Below, one piece after another: positions 47,001-58,116 of a stretch of DNA of 64,000 bases. Location of the stretch: contig CM073518.1 in NCBI GenBank assembly GCA_037074615.1, positions 2,046,001-2,110,000 on the forward strand. The letters are read 5' to 3'. Below the pieces are notes generated by a model. It made no database searches. It was not told the origin of the DNA and saw nothing but the letters and a program-made list of their open reading frames with translations. The position numbers and the translations under genes are program-made. Each line of letters begins with the position of its first letter. Position 1 is the first letter of the stretch. The stretch is from Leucaena leucocephala (Eukaryota; Streptophyta; Magnoliopsida; Fabales; Fabaceae).

Positions 47001-47922
47001 CATATACAGTTATATTTAACAAAAAGAGGTTTAGAAAAAGACTTGAAAGAATTAAAAATAGGAGTTATAATTTTAAAAAAAAACTATATTAAGCTTGAGA
47101 GAGGTTGCATAGCTTGCATTTGTTCCCACACTGATTATTTCGGTCTGACCCTAACAACTTATTTATTTTCCTTTTTTTTTGGGCCCTGGAAAAACATTGT
47201 AAATTTAAAAAACAGATTATAGCATGGAGTTTTAAATAAACTTTATTATTCATAACTCACAGATAATAAAATTTTCAGTATTTTTAATATTTTATAAATT
47301 AGTCACCAGTCCAGTTATCCTAAAAAATCCATGTCGACTGAACATGGTCATAGGATAATACTATATGGAGCCGTAAATAATGGGGACATATATACCCCAT
47401 ACCTCAAATTCCCAACCATTTATTCCTTCCCTTTATGCCATTATGCTTCATCGCTCTCCTTCATCATTACTCCTATTCCTCTCTCCCTCATACCTCTCTG
47501 TCCTCTTCCCTTCTATTCTCATTGTCACATCACATGCTCTTTTTCTCTGTAGCTTTAAATATCACGTTACAAAAATATTATAATACACAAAATAATAAAA
47601 ATATGTCATAATAACAAAAAAAAAATGGCCAACATTTTTGCTGATACCAATTTTATTTTTAAGTGGAGATTTTATTTTTCTTCCTACCCCAAACAAGCCT
47701 GCATGACTGTCAATGAATTATGAACCTTCCCCTTTATTTTCCCGCGTCTTTTTCGCGTGGGGCGTCTTTTTTGACTGGCCATAAACCTCCCCCGTCTTTT
47801 TCGCATGGGGGGATTGCTCTGGCCTTTCTATTTTTTATTTATTTATTTTAACTATAAACATTTTGTAATGTCTAAATTATTAGTATTGTTTTAATGTATT
47901 TCAAAAAATATATATTTTCTAA
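44070..47922. other. AT-rich spacer between galactosyltransferase and ARF17
   Basis: The first few hundred bases hold the galactosyltransferase promoter. A GGTTCGACCC box-B-like site at about 44851 suggests a SINE remnant, without clear ends. At 47743-47762 and 47791-47810 a GC-rich 20-mer (CGTCTTTTTCGC core followed by a G-run) is repeated with period 48. I find no gene in the remaining AT-rich DNA; frames at 45379-45816 and 46231-47583 have no similarity. Confidence 0.4.
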
Positions 47923-48481
47923 GGGTGTGTTTGGATTAGCTTTTGGAGAATAGATTATGGGAAGAATAGATTATGGAGAATAGATTTTGGGTAGAATAGA
48001 TTTTGGGAAGAATAGATTTTGGGAATAAAGATGTTTGGATGATTAGTAGTAGAATCACTTTTTATATTGGTAAATTACTAAAAAGGGTATGATATGATTA
48101 AAAGTAAGAGAGATGAAAGATGATAGAGAAGAAAGAGGAGAGAGAAGAGAGTGTAGAGAGGAGAGAGGAGAGAGAAAAAGAGAGATAAGAGAGGAGAGAA
48201 GAGAGAGAAAAAGAGAGATAAGAGAAGAGAGAGGAGAGATAATAGAAATGAGAGAGGAGAGATGGTGTAAAAAAAGTAAGGGTATAATAGTAATTGGATA
48301 ATCCAAAACCTAGGTTTCAAAGAAAAAGCTATTTTCAGTAGCTTATTCAAAACCTAGGTTTCAAACCGAGGTTTTGTCCAAAATCAATTCTCAACAAAAA
48401 TTGCTGTTTGTGTGAAAATTTTCCAAACCGAGGTTTTGCCCCATAATTAATTCTCAAACCGAGGTGCCAAACAGGCACTAA
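47920..48481. mobile_element. Tourist-like MITE, copy 3, with TAA target duplication
   Basis: A 556-bp element (47923-48478) starts GGGTGTGTTTGG and ends CCAAACAGGCAC, flanked on both sides by TAA (the context is CTAAG on each side). Inside is a purine-only GAGAGAGGAGAG tract (about 48100-48265), and GAATAGATTTTGG units are repeated near the left end. TIR plus a 3-bp TAA duplication is the signature of PIF/Harbinger-derived Tourist MITEs. It has no coding capacity; apparent frames in the purine tract are low-complexity artefacts. Confidence 0.85.
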
Positions 48482-49081
48482 GAGTCACAGATTGTAGCAC
48501 TAGCTTTTAAGATTTAGACAGTTATGCATCATTAATAATCAATAAATGAGTTGTAAAAACATTTAATTTAAACTCCTTTGAACACTCGTAGAATTATGAC
48601 TCGATCTTGTTAGGATCCATAATTATTCTGTTTTTATACTTACTTTGATGTGACGTGATATGATTTTGTAATAATATCCTGATTTATTTTCTTTTTGAAG
48701 CAGTTTATTATATATATTAATTATTAAATAAAAAATTAAAAAAAGGACTGTAACGCTGACGTGGAAATTAAAAGTAAACAACGCGACCTTAAAGTGACAC
48801 CAGAGTGACGGGAAATTATCAATTTAAATGATTATTGGATGGCGATGTTAAGAAATAAATGAATGGAGCGAACAGGGAAGGCGCTCCTATTGGGCGGTGA
48901 TGACCCCACAGTTGACGTGGAGATTATTTTGTAGTTAAGCTGTTGCGGGCAGGACCGTAATTTAATGAAGAACAGGAGGGTGTTTAAGTAATTACGCACC
49001 ATGATCTTGCGATCGTGCCTCGCTTGATTTCCGACCCCATTTGTCTCTCTCTCTCTCTCTCTCTCTCTCTCCCCCTCTCGG

Positions 49082-49138
49082 ATGAGATATCATACTCTGC
49101 CATCGACTCGATTCTATCGACCCAGCAGCGGTTTTTAA
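49082..49138 (+). other. Upstream ORF 1 of ARF17 (18 codons)
   Basis: ATG AGA TAT to TAA; 18 residues starting MRYHTLPSTRF. It counts only if transcription starts upstream of 49082. Confidence 0.4.
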
Positions 49139-49204
49139 GAGAGAGAGGGAGACGTACAGTCTGAGAGAGTACTATACAAACTCACTGCGCTTCCTCTCAT
49201 TCTC

Positions 49205-49291
49205 ATGTCTAAAAACCCTAATGTAATCTTCCTTTACCCTTTGTCTCTTAACCTAATTGTTGTCTTCCACTCTGTCTCTTACATTCTTTGA
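49205..49291 (+). other. Upstream ORF 2 of ARF17 (28 codons), ends 3 nt before the main ATG
   Basis: The frame reads MSKNPNVIFLYPLSLNLIVV and continues to a TGA at 49289-49291. The ARF17 ATG begins at 49295, so only AAC... three bases separate the two frames. Other ARF genes (ETT/ARF3, MP/ARF5) are known to be controlled by uORFs through translation reinitiation; the same is inferred here. Confidence 0.55.
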
Positions 49292-49294
49292 ACG

Positions 49295-52200
49295 ATGCGT
49301 CCTTCAAAGTCACGTCAAGTTCATCCCAACCCGGTTCAGGGGGGCCGTCTAGACCCTAAAATCTGGCGAGCGTGCGCCGGTGGATGTTTTCGAATCCCTC
49401 CTCTTCAGTCTAGGGTTTATTACTTCCCTCAGGGCCATATCGAGCATGCCTCGTCGGCTCCTCTATACCTTAACCCTCTAATCTTCTACAGGCCCCTGAT
49501 TCTCTGTCGCGTCTCCGCTGTTGAATTTCTTGCTGACCCTGTAGCCGATGAGGTATTTGCCAAGATTTCGCTCCTTCCTTTGAGTGATGGCAACTCTGAT
49601 CACTGTGCCGATTCCGTGGAAGCGCCGGACGATGACAAGATTGTGTCATTTGCGAAGGTTCTGACGCCTTCTGACGCGAACAATGGCGGTGGATTCTCTG
49701 TTCCTAGGTACTGTGCTGACTCCATCTTTCCGCCTTTGAACTTCCAGGTCGACCGACCCACCCAGACATTGTACGTGACGGATGTTCACGGTAACGTCTG
49801 GGAGTTTCGCCACATTTATCGGGGCACACCAAAGCGGCACTTGCTCACTACTGGGTGGAGTAAGTTTGTCAATAGCAAGAAGTTGGTTGCTGGTGACTCG
49901 GTGGTTTTCATGAAGAATTCTGGGGGGATGATGTTCGTCGGGATTCGCAGAACTTTGCGATTCGCTAAATTAACTACCGTCGATTGCTCCATATTGTCTT
50001 CCCAGCTTGGTGGGGTGAGAAATAAGCCTGAGGGGGAGCAGCAGCAAGAGGGCTATTTAGGTAGGAAAGATGGATTTTCAAGGAACGGGAAGGGGAAATT
50101 GTCGGCTAAGGAAGTTGCTGATGCTGCAGATTTGGCAGCGCAAAGCATGCCATTTGAGGTTGTTTATTATCCAAGGGCGGGCTGGTCGGACTTTGTGGTG
50201 AAGGCGGAAGTTGTGGAGAAAGCTTTGAATGTCGCATGGACTACCGGAATGAGAATTAAAATGGCAATGGAGACTGAGGATTCTTCCAGGATCACATGGT
50301 TTCAGGGGACAATATCTTCTGCGTCTGCTCCTGATAATGGGCTTTGGCGGGGTTCTCCATGGCGTATGCTTCAGGTATGACTGCACAATTCTTTCGCTGC
50401 TTGTTTATTCTTGAAAGTTAAGTAACGAGTGGGATTTTTCCAAATTTGATACACTTTGAGGGGCTGAAACTTTTGAATGGTAGATTACACGCTATTTTTC
50501 TTTGGTGAGTTCTATCAAGAAAGAAAGAATTGCTGGCACGAAGCTTAGGAATTTTAAGTCAACTACTAAGATTGGACTAACTTAAGCTTAAGCCCTGGAT
50601 TTGCTTGTGAAATGTTTTGGCAAAGGAAGTCTATATTGCTTGGTCTGCTACGGAATGTCAATATTCATCTCGTTATCATAAAATTGTGCTCATTCATTAG
50701 CATCTGTTATTTATAAAACATAAGATGTGTTGTAATTAAACCTAGTTGCTTCTGGTTGGAGTTTTTTTCGATATTGGAATGAAATTTGAAGCTGTGCTTA
50801 ATGTTGCTTTCAAAATGATATTATGTGAGAGTGACAGAAAATTATGGTGAAATATGAGAAAAAATTTAGATTTTTTTTAGAATCAGCATCCAGAGACAGG
50901 GTAAAAGGTGTAAGGTAAATTGTCTATTGCCTATATCCTGTCACTAGTCTTCCATATATAGAAACTTAGCAGTTTTATTCTGTGTAACTTGTTTTGCATA
51001 TATTGTTTGGAGAGTTCAAGGATGTAGTTACATTAGATTCAGAGTGTACCGGGTGCATTACTAGAATTTGATTGAGAATGGGAATGATGGGTGGCGGTAC
51101 ATATCATACCCCCAATTAAATTAAAATTTATAAGGCCACTAAAATTGTATTTCTGTTTGTGTTTGTGTTTTGAAGTCACCGGAGATTACTACTTGTGAAG
51201 TAAGGTCAACTTGTAGTTCATATGCCATCACAAAGAGCTTAGAATTTTTGGCAATTATGGAAATACATGACTCTTCTTATATACATATGCAAAATCAGGT
51301 TGAAATTATTATTAGAGTTATTTATACTGTGCCAGTTTAGTAGTTTGTTTGATGCTCTCTCATGAGTGGATCTGTAAGAGAAAGGCAGTGTCTGTTACTT
51401 GGATGTATTGGTAAGATTAGAAAGGAGTAAAATATCTCTTATTTACCTTGTTGGCACTTAATCTAGTAGCTCCAAATTTTTCTTCCTCTAAATTCAGAAA
51501 ATTACCTAACTTGCATGAGAGGTCTGTCACTCCTTTTCTTTCCAAGTTCATCAGGATTAGAATCCTGTTAAAAAAAGTTGGATAATTTCTCTAAAACCTG
51601 GGGCTCTGTGACTCTGGCTTTGGTTTATGCTTCACAGTTCTCACAATTGCAACGTGCTAAATGTTCTTTGTTATAGGATACCCCTCTCTATGCGTGTGTT
51701 TATTCTTTGTTAGCAGTTATATAGGGTATTTTTTTCATAAATCAATCATAAGATGTTGTGGAATTTATCATCTGTCTCGTATTATTGGTATTTTCTTATA
51801 CAGTTTCTGATCTCTATATCATAGGTTATGTGGGATGAACCTGACGTCTTGCGGAATGCAAAGCGAGTGAGCCCCTGGGAGGTTGAACTTGTTTCCTCTG
51901 TTCTTCCCCCTGATGCAGTATTCCCTCCTGCCAAAAGGTTTAGAGCTGCTCAGTATTGTGGGGTGGCAACCGATAGGGAGGGAGACCCCTTCTTTACTAT
52001 GACAGGTTTGACTAATTCAACAATGGGGCACTTGAACCAATCATTGTTGAATTACAATACTGTTGTTCCTGCTGGCATGCAGGGAGCCAGGCAAGATCTA
52101 TCTTCAGTATCAAGTCTCTCCAACTTTGGAATTGGTAATTCTCATCTGTACATTGGTAATACATTTGGAAACATGGTACCCAGGATGAAAACTTTTATGT

Positions 52201-52424
52201 CAACAGAACCAAATATTGACAGTTCTCAGTCTAATAGCTTGTCACCAGAAAGCCACAGTAGTTTGCAGGGCTCTGGCACAGAATTTGCTGGGACACGAGG
52301 CTGCAACTTAACAAAACAGGGTGCAAGTTCAATTCAGCTATTCGGTAAGCTCATTCAATTGGAACAGCCCGTTGAAAATGATGAGGGTAGTAATGGCTGC
52401 AATGAGACTGAAGGCGTTGACTAG
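49295..52424 (+). CDS. ARF17: Auxin response factor ARF17 (ARF10/16/17 clade)
   Basis: Two exons, 49295-50374 and 51825-52424, encode 559 residues. ARF17 is a nuclear DNA-binding repressor of auxin-responsive genes. Residues 15-110 show RLDPKIWRACAGGCFRIPPL and YYFPQGHIEHA. The B3 domain follows (about 114-217, SFAKVLTPSDANNGGGFSVP, YCADSIFPPL, TTGWSKFVNSKKLVAGDSVV). The ancillary ARF domain spans about 268-365 (ADLAAQSMPFEVVYYPRAGW, WRMLQVMWDEP, SPWEVELVS). The tail is Ser/Asn/Gln-rich and there is no C-terminal PB1 domain, as in ARF17 of other plants, so it should not oligomerise with Aux/IAA proteins. A miR160 site lies in exon 2. The single intron, 1450 bp, is phase 0. Both leader uORFs may lower translation. 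Confidence 0.95.
52073..52093 (+). promoter_or_regulatory. miR160 target site in ARF17
   Basis: TGGCATGCAGGGAGCCAGGC plus A pairs with miR160 along all 21 positions, with one G:U wobble where the perfect complement has A. It encodes the conserved AGMQGARQ peptide. Cleavage of ARF10/16/17 mRNAs by miR160 is established knowledge. Confidence 0.93.
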
Positions 52425-53468
52425 CCACTGGACCACTCTTTAACGAACAAATGCTTGCTTGGCTTGATGTTCAATACTAACGAGCATTCTAGGCAGTAGA
52501 GGCATGTTAACTAGTAGTTGTGGCCTGTTCAGCACATATTGATATTAGTATAGCTGTACAGGTATGGTTATGTTTGAGTGGGTTGAACTCGTCTTTAAGT
52601 ATACTACTTTGGATCTTATGGTGTGTGAAAAATTTGGATAGTGCCTTTCAATTGATTAAAGGACATGAATTCTGGTAATGCTTATGAGGTTCGTTTATAT
52701 TGTTTCACTGGCTTATTGCCCCTCTATTTTTCACTTGTTTTAGAGGCATGACTTAACACATTTTATATTTTAAAGGATTCAATCTCTTCATTAGAATTTC
52801 CTTTAATTAATTTTTTTTTGCCAGTATTAACACTCAATTTCAAAGCAGTCAGATTACTTTAGTTTGGTACATAACCGTTGATTTACTATGAATATCAAAT
52901 ACTAATTATCTTCCATTCTTTTATGCAACAAATTTAGTTATTTTGTACATTACAAAAATTATTTACTTAACTTACACTATGAAATTTATCTTTTTTTTTT
53001 CCTTTTCTGACGGAAAACTTAAATAATAATATTTTATATGATGTCTAGAAAATAAATTTTTGCATACAATTTTAAATAGTGTTTTTCAAATAATACACAA
53101 AATTATAAATACTTTATTGGGGCAAAAATCATATTTTTATATATAAATGGAGAAAATATCGATTTTATTCTGCTGTTGGTCAAGAAGTTAAAAAACGTCT
53201 ATTATATATATATAAAAAAAGAACATAATAAAGTTCTCCGCACGCCCCTTTTCTCCCGAGCGTTTCCAGTTCTCCGACCAATCTCTTTGCAAAAATTCTG
53301 CAGAAAGCTCTTCCACTCCTCGGAAAAATGCGTTGCACTTGCTGAGTAAGAAGTGAGAATTAAATTAGGGGAAGGCAAGATATCAAATCCATTTTCGTAT
53401 ATCCAATTAAGGGTTTTCTTTCTAGCTTCCCCCAGTTATCACGTGGATTACTGGGTATAGCCTTTTCA
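52425..53468. other. ARF17 3' region and GrpE promoter
   Basis: ARF17 3' untranslated sequence, then AT-rich spacer, then less AT-rich leader-like sequence from about 53240. No gene is seen. Confidence 0.45.
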
Positions 53469-56400
53469 ATGGACGCCTGTGTTGCCAATCAATCTCTCCT
53501 GGCATCCAGTCCTTGTTCTGCATCCTTAATTTCAAAGCCCTTGAAAACCCTAGAACCCAACGTCAGACTTCTACCTCTTTCCTATCCGCCAGTTCGTCAC
53601 CCCATTTATGCGGGCAAGCCTATGTTAGGTTTTTCAAGCAAGCATTTCCCATTTTCCCATGTTAGTCGTGGAAATATATTCAAGTCTTACCTCGCCGCCG
53701 AAGATTCTAGTCCAAATGTACGTTTTCTTCGAAAACTTATCCACCCTACCCCACTAATTTTGTGTCTTTGCCCAAGTTGAAATTTAGCGTATGATTCTTT
53801 TATTGATAAATTCATTGAGCTAGTTGCATGTAAATCGATATTGCGATTGAATAATTGATCTAGGTAAAAGTTGTCTCTGATGGTTTCTGATGATGAAAGC
53901 CGCCCGCTGGTATTGCTTCAATTTCAGAAATTGGGAATTGTAATTTAATCATCTGATGTCGGTCTAGACCCCAGGGAAGATAGTATGCTCATAACAGAGT
54001 GAAAGCAAAATATGCTGTTAGGCGGCAATTTCACTTTGTAGAAGCTGACTCTAAAACGGGATGGCATGAAAGCTCCTAATAGATGTGCTCAGCGTTAAGA
54101 ACTGTTTTGTCCCAAAAGCTTGAACTGCTTGGAGAAAGGCTTAGGAATAGTTATCTCTAATGGGGTTGTGGAGTCTAGACCATATCTTGTGCCGAAATTT
54201 AGTTTACCCAGAAGAATGGGGGCAGTTAGAATTGAATTCTTGATAGCTTCAAGAGGATCTTCTTGCTCTGGTAAGATCAATTTCATCCCAAAAGCTTTTA
54301 GGAGAATGCTAGTAAATGGTCTCTATAATTATCTCTGATGCTGATTTATGTTGCAAGAAGTGGTTAAGTTCTTTAGGGCCTCACTATCTTGATAGAAAGT
54401 GTGGAAAATTAAGATGACGGTGTAACAGAGAGTTCTAACATACAACTGTAAGTAATATATGATGAAGATGAGGTTGTAAATGACAAGTAAGCAGATTTGG
54501 ACTCTGGAGAAAATTATGAATGTTTTGATTTTTCTCTCCTAAACTTGCAAGCAAACAATGTCACTTTTCACTTGACATTCTGAGCTCGCATTTTTGTAAC
54601 TGATAGCAGTGCCTTTGAAGCATTGGGGAAGTTCCCAGGCTTTTGCATTATAGCTGATTAGGTAACATTTATTGGTGATTGTAAACTGAGGGTTTTGATT
54701 CTTAACTGTAACACTACTTTTTTCTGGAGATCCTTTTTATTTTTTGGGTATATGCGCTGTGTGTCAATGAAATTGAAGTTTATAATCATGGTTATTATCT
54801 TCAGGATATATAGGTTCTTGATTTCTAGGCATATGGAAAATTCTAAACCTGTAGACTGTCAACCTGATCCTATCGTATGAGCCATGGGCTGCCACTTAGT
54901 AAGTATTGATAGTGTGCTTAATTTGGCCAATAATAAGGCATTTTCTTTATTAATTGGTATGTAATTAGCATCGGGTTCTATTTTCTATTTTTTTTTTAAA
55001 TTTGCTGCTACAAATGATACTAATTATTCACCTCCTTTTTATGGTAATAATTGCCCTCTATTCTTTAAACCCTTGTACCATCTTGCACCTGTCCAACATT
55101 GGTCATAATATCATTAATAAGATATTATTCAAGACATTTTTTCCCAGTGAATTTTTCATTACTTAATCTCTTGGTTTCCCTTATTTAAACTCATATAGCC
55201 TGTGTTTGTCTTAGAATTATTAGTTCTTATTATTGAGTTCAAATTTCCATAGATTGGTTTTGTAACAGTAATTGATCCTGTCATATACCCCAAGCTAAAT
55301 CATCTGTTTCTGTTTGGTCTCCTCAGACGGATGATGAATATGAGGACGATCAGAATGATGTGAAATTGACAGATTATGAAGAAGATAAAGTATCCCCATC
55401 CAGCTTAATGGCTCTAATGGAAGCATACAAGGAATCAAGCCTTGATGGAGACGAAAAAACTGCATCTGATATTGAAATGAGGATAACATTAATGGCAAAT
55501 CAAAAGAATGAACTGATTCATAGAGTGTCGACTTTATCAGCTGAGAAAGTTGCTTCAAAAGAGAAATATCCTCGTTTGCAAGCAGACTTTGATAATTTTA
55601 GGAAAAGATTTGAGAAAGAAAAGCATAACATACAGTCCAGTGCCAAAGTAGAAGTCATTGAAAAACTTTTGCTGATGGTGGACAATTTTGATAGAACCAA
55701 ACAACAAATTAAACCAGAAACAGATGACGAGAAAAAGATTGATGCTAGTTATCAGGGCATATACAAGCAATTTGTTGAGATTTTGAGGAGTCATCATGTG
55801 GCTGTGGTAGCAACAGTGGGCAAGCGTTTTAATCCTTTGGTAAGTGAAGTTTGAAAAAATCTATGTTGATCTTTTATGTGAATATTTTGAAATAATTTCA
55901 CCCATTCTACAGAGTGGACAGACTTCTGTGCAATTTCATGCAATCTTGCTGTGTTCTGCATCAGACAACTCCTCCAATCCTTGAAAAAAATTAATATAAG
56001 AAAAAGAAATGAAGAGAATTTTACATCCAAATACAAGAACCCCCCTTTTTTAAATTTTGATTTGGGACACATCATATGTTTGAGAATGGTATCTTAACCT
56101 GCTGGCTAAAGTTATGGGGTATTGTGATGAAAATCACTTTTCAATATTAAATTTCCATTAAGATCCCTAAAAAGATATTTGAGTAAATGGTTTATAAGAT
56201 AATCTTGTTATTGTGCAGAAGAAAAAGATCATTTATGTAAATTTACGTTCAAAAGGAAGGTAATCCAGGTATGACTATGCAAGAGCAGCTCCATTCGTTT
56301 GCTGCTTCTGCATTGAGGCAGGAACCCATGGTTGCCAATTGGTAGATGAAGTTTCAATTTTCCTCCGAACAACGGGTTCACTTGGGCAGAAGTTGTTGTG

Positions 56401-56825
56401 GACCTTCCTACCAGATTTCCCAAATACAACAAACCTTTCTCCATGCTTTTGCTTGCTTCTCTTAAATGGCATTCATCATGAGCTCATGTTATGAAACTAC
56501 TGAGTGGCATTTTTTCTTTTCTGCATGAGGAAAGCATAATTGATGAGAGGCAAATGAACTAAAAATAGTGGCATGCATGGCCGTTTAATTTGCTCGTATG
56601 GATTCTTTTTGTTAGGTACATGAAGCCATAGCACGTGAGGAGTCCCAAGAGTACAAACAGGGAATCATCATTCAAGAATCCAGACGTGGTTTTTTGCTTA
56701 GAGATCGGGTTTTAAGGCCAGCACTGGTCAAGGTTTCATCAGGGCCTGGCAACAAGAAAGCTACAGTGACTCCTGACAACTCCAAGGAACAGCCAGCAGA
56801 GACAGCTGGAATAGATGATAGATAA
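53469..56825 (+). CDS. Chloroplast GrpE nucleotide-exchange factor
   Basis: Three exons (53469-53717, 55327-55839, 56616-56825) give 323 residues. GrpE releases ADP from Hsp70; this form serves stromal cpHsc70. The N-terminal ~60 residues are Ser-rich with few acidic residues (MDACVANQSLLASSPCSASL), as in plastid transit peptides. Next come an acidic linker (DDEYEDDQNDVKLTDYEEDK), a helical region with KNELIHRVSTLSAEKVASKE and FDNFRKRFEKEK, the GrpE core VEVIEKLLLMVDNFDR, and the beta domain VHEAIAREESQEYKQG... RGFLLRDRVLRPALVKVS. The tail is Lys/Pro-rich. Intron 1 is 1.6 kb and I see no further exon in it. A plastid location is inferred from the transit-like N-terminus and family resemblance; a mitochondrial Mge1 is less likely. 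Confidence 0.92.
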
Positions 56826-57652
56826 TTCCTTCAACATGATCACTCCTTTTTGCAGTAAATTACTTAAATCTGCCAACCTCATACTCATTATGCTATTGTC
56901 AATCGTGTCAACTGAAATGCTTCAGTCATTTTATATTCTTATGTCACACCTTGTTGATGTAATGTACTTTCCAAGTTGTCAATTGCCAGTGCTCTGCAAT
57001 ATTTATTTCATTCCTCAGAAGATACTTGAAACCAACATTCTGGAAATATATTCTTGTGATAGCTGATAATGCATATACCACAAGTTAATGACATTGTTGT
57101 GCAATACATTTTGACCAGTGTCAGAATCAGTTCTTTCTTTTAATTTTTTCATTTAAAATTATTATAGACATGTGTCTTCCCTCTTTGTCGCATCATTCTT
57201 TTTCAACCTTTGAACAATTAAGGGGCCATTGGACTAAGTAAATAACAAGACAGCCACTTTACTTAGGAAGTCAGCAGGAATTCTATCTACTAGTGGAAGA
57301 CGGGAGCAAAATATGTACTGGGACGATTGGGTGACGTGGCTAGCCATGTGGCTCATGACTTGGCCGATGACTGAAAATTTAGTGACGTGGTGGGCTTTGG
57401 GGTCGATGACTGGGACGATTGAAATATAGTAAATATTTTAATGTTAACTAAATATTGAAATAATTCAAGATATTTAAATTGCAGAATATATACAGTTATA
57501 CGTATCAATATTAATTAATTACCCCGATTCAAGTTGCATTATCGTATTGCCCAGTCTACATATGCGAGTTAAAAACGTAAATGGGCCTACCTGATTCCCC
57601 GACCAACAAAGCAACTTACCCACTAAAAAAAACAAGGACGTTACCCACGATA
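56826..57652. other. GrpE 3' region and spacer
   Basis: No gene is seen. TGACTGGGACGATTG-like and GTGACGTGG sequence is repeated around 57310-57420. Confidence 0.4.
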
Positions 57653-58111
57653 GGGAAAATATCAAAAAAATACCATTTAAAATTTAAAAGGACACAAAGA
57701 GCTTATAAATTTGAAAAAAGATAGATTAGGTAGGAGGTTTAATCTGTTATTTAGAAATTACTGTGCATAGTTGTAAATATCATTATGGGAGTTGCAAATA
57801 CTATTGGCAGAGTTGTAAATAAAAAATAAAATTATATTTTTTACAACTCTGTAAATGGTATTTGCAACTCTTGTAATGATATTTGCAACTTTTTCAATGG
57901 TATTTATAACTTTGCTAGTTGTATTTGAATTTCTATAATGGTATTTGCAACTCTGCTAATAGTATTTGCAACTCCTATAATAGTATTTGCAACTGTGCAC
58001 AGTAATTTGGAAATGACAGATTGGGCCTCCTGTTCAATTTGTCTTTTTTGAAAATTCATGGGCCCTTTTTGTCCTTTTGAATTTTAAATAGTATTTTTTT
58101 GGTATTTTCCC
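57653..58111. mobile_element. Foldback-type MITE with long terminal inverted repeats
   Basis: The 459-bp element starts GGGAAAATATCAAAAAAATA and ends with the near reverse complement TATTTTTTTGGTATTTTCCC. The arms match for about 120 bp, including the inner block AAATTACTGTGCA. Between the arms lie short repeats of ATTTGCAACTC/GAGTTGCAAAT type. The borders resemble MULE-type MITEs, but I could not find a convincing 8-10-bp target duplication. Confidence 0.72.
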
Positions 58112-58116
58112 AAATT

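Larger units (their letters stand above)
48482..49294 (+). promoter_or_regulatory. ARF17 promoter and leader
   Basis: The leader contains a (TC)n tract at 49044-49070, a telobox AAACCCTAA at 49213-49221 and two upstream ORFs. No TATA box stands out. Transcription probably starts near the TC tract (inferred). Confidence 0.5.

Noticed and set aside
48055..48350. Leu/Ser-rich or Arg/Glu-rich open frames on both strands
   Set aside because: They are translations of the MITE's purine-only GA tract. The same artefact occurs at 2206-2430.
54095..54338. Overlapping 63-aa (minus) and 72-aa (plus) frames in GrpE intron 1
   Set aside because: Neither resembles a known protein and both lie inside a GT-AG intron of a well-supported gene; perhaps a transposon scrap.
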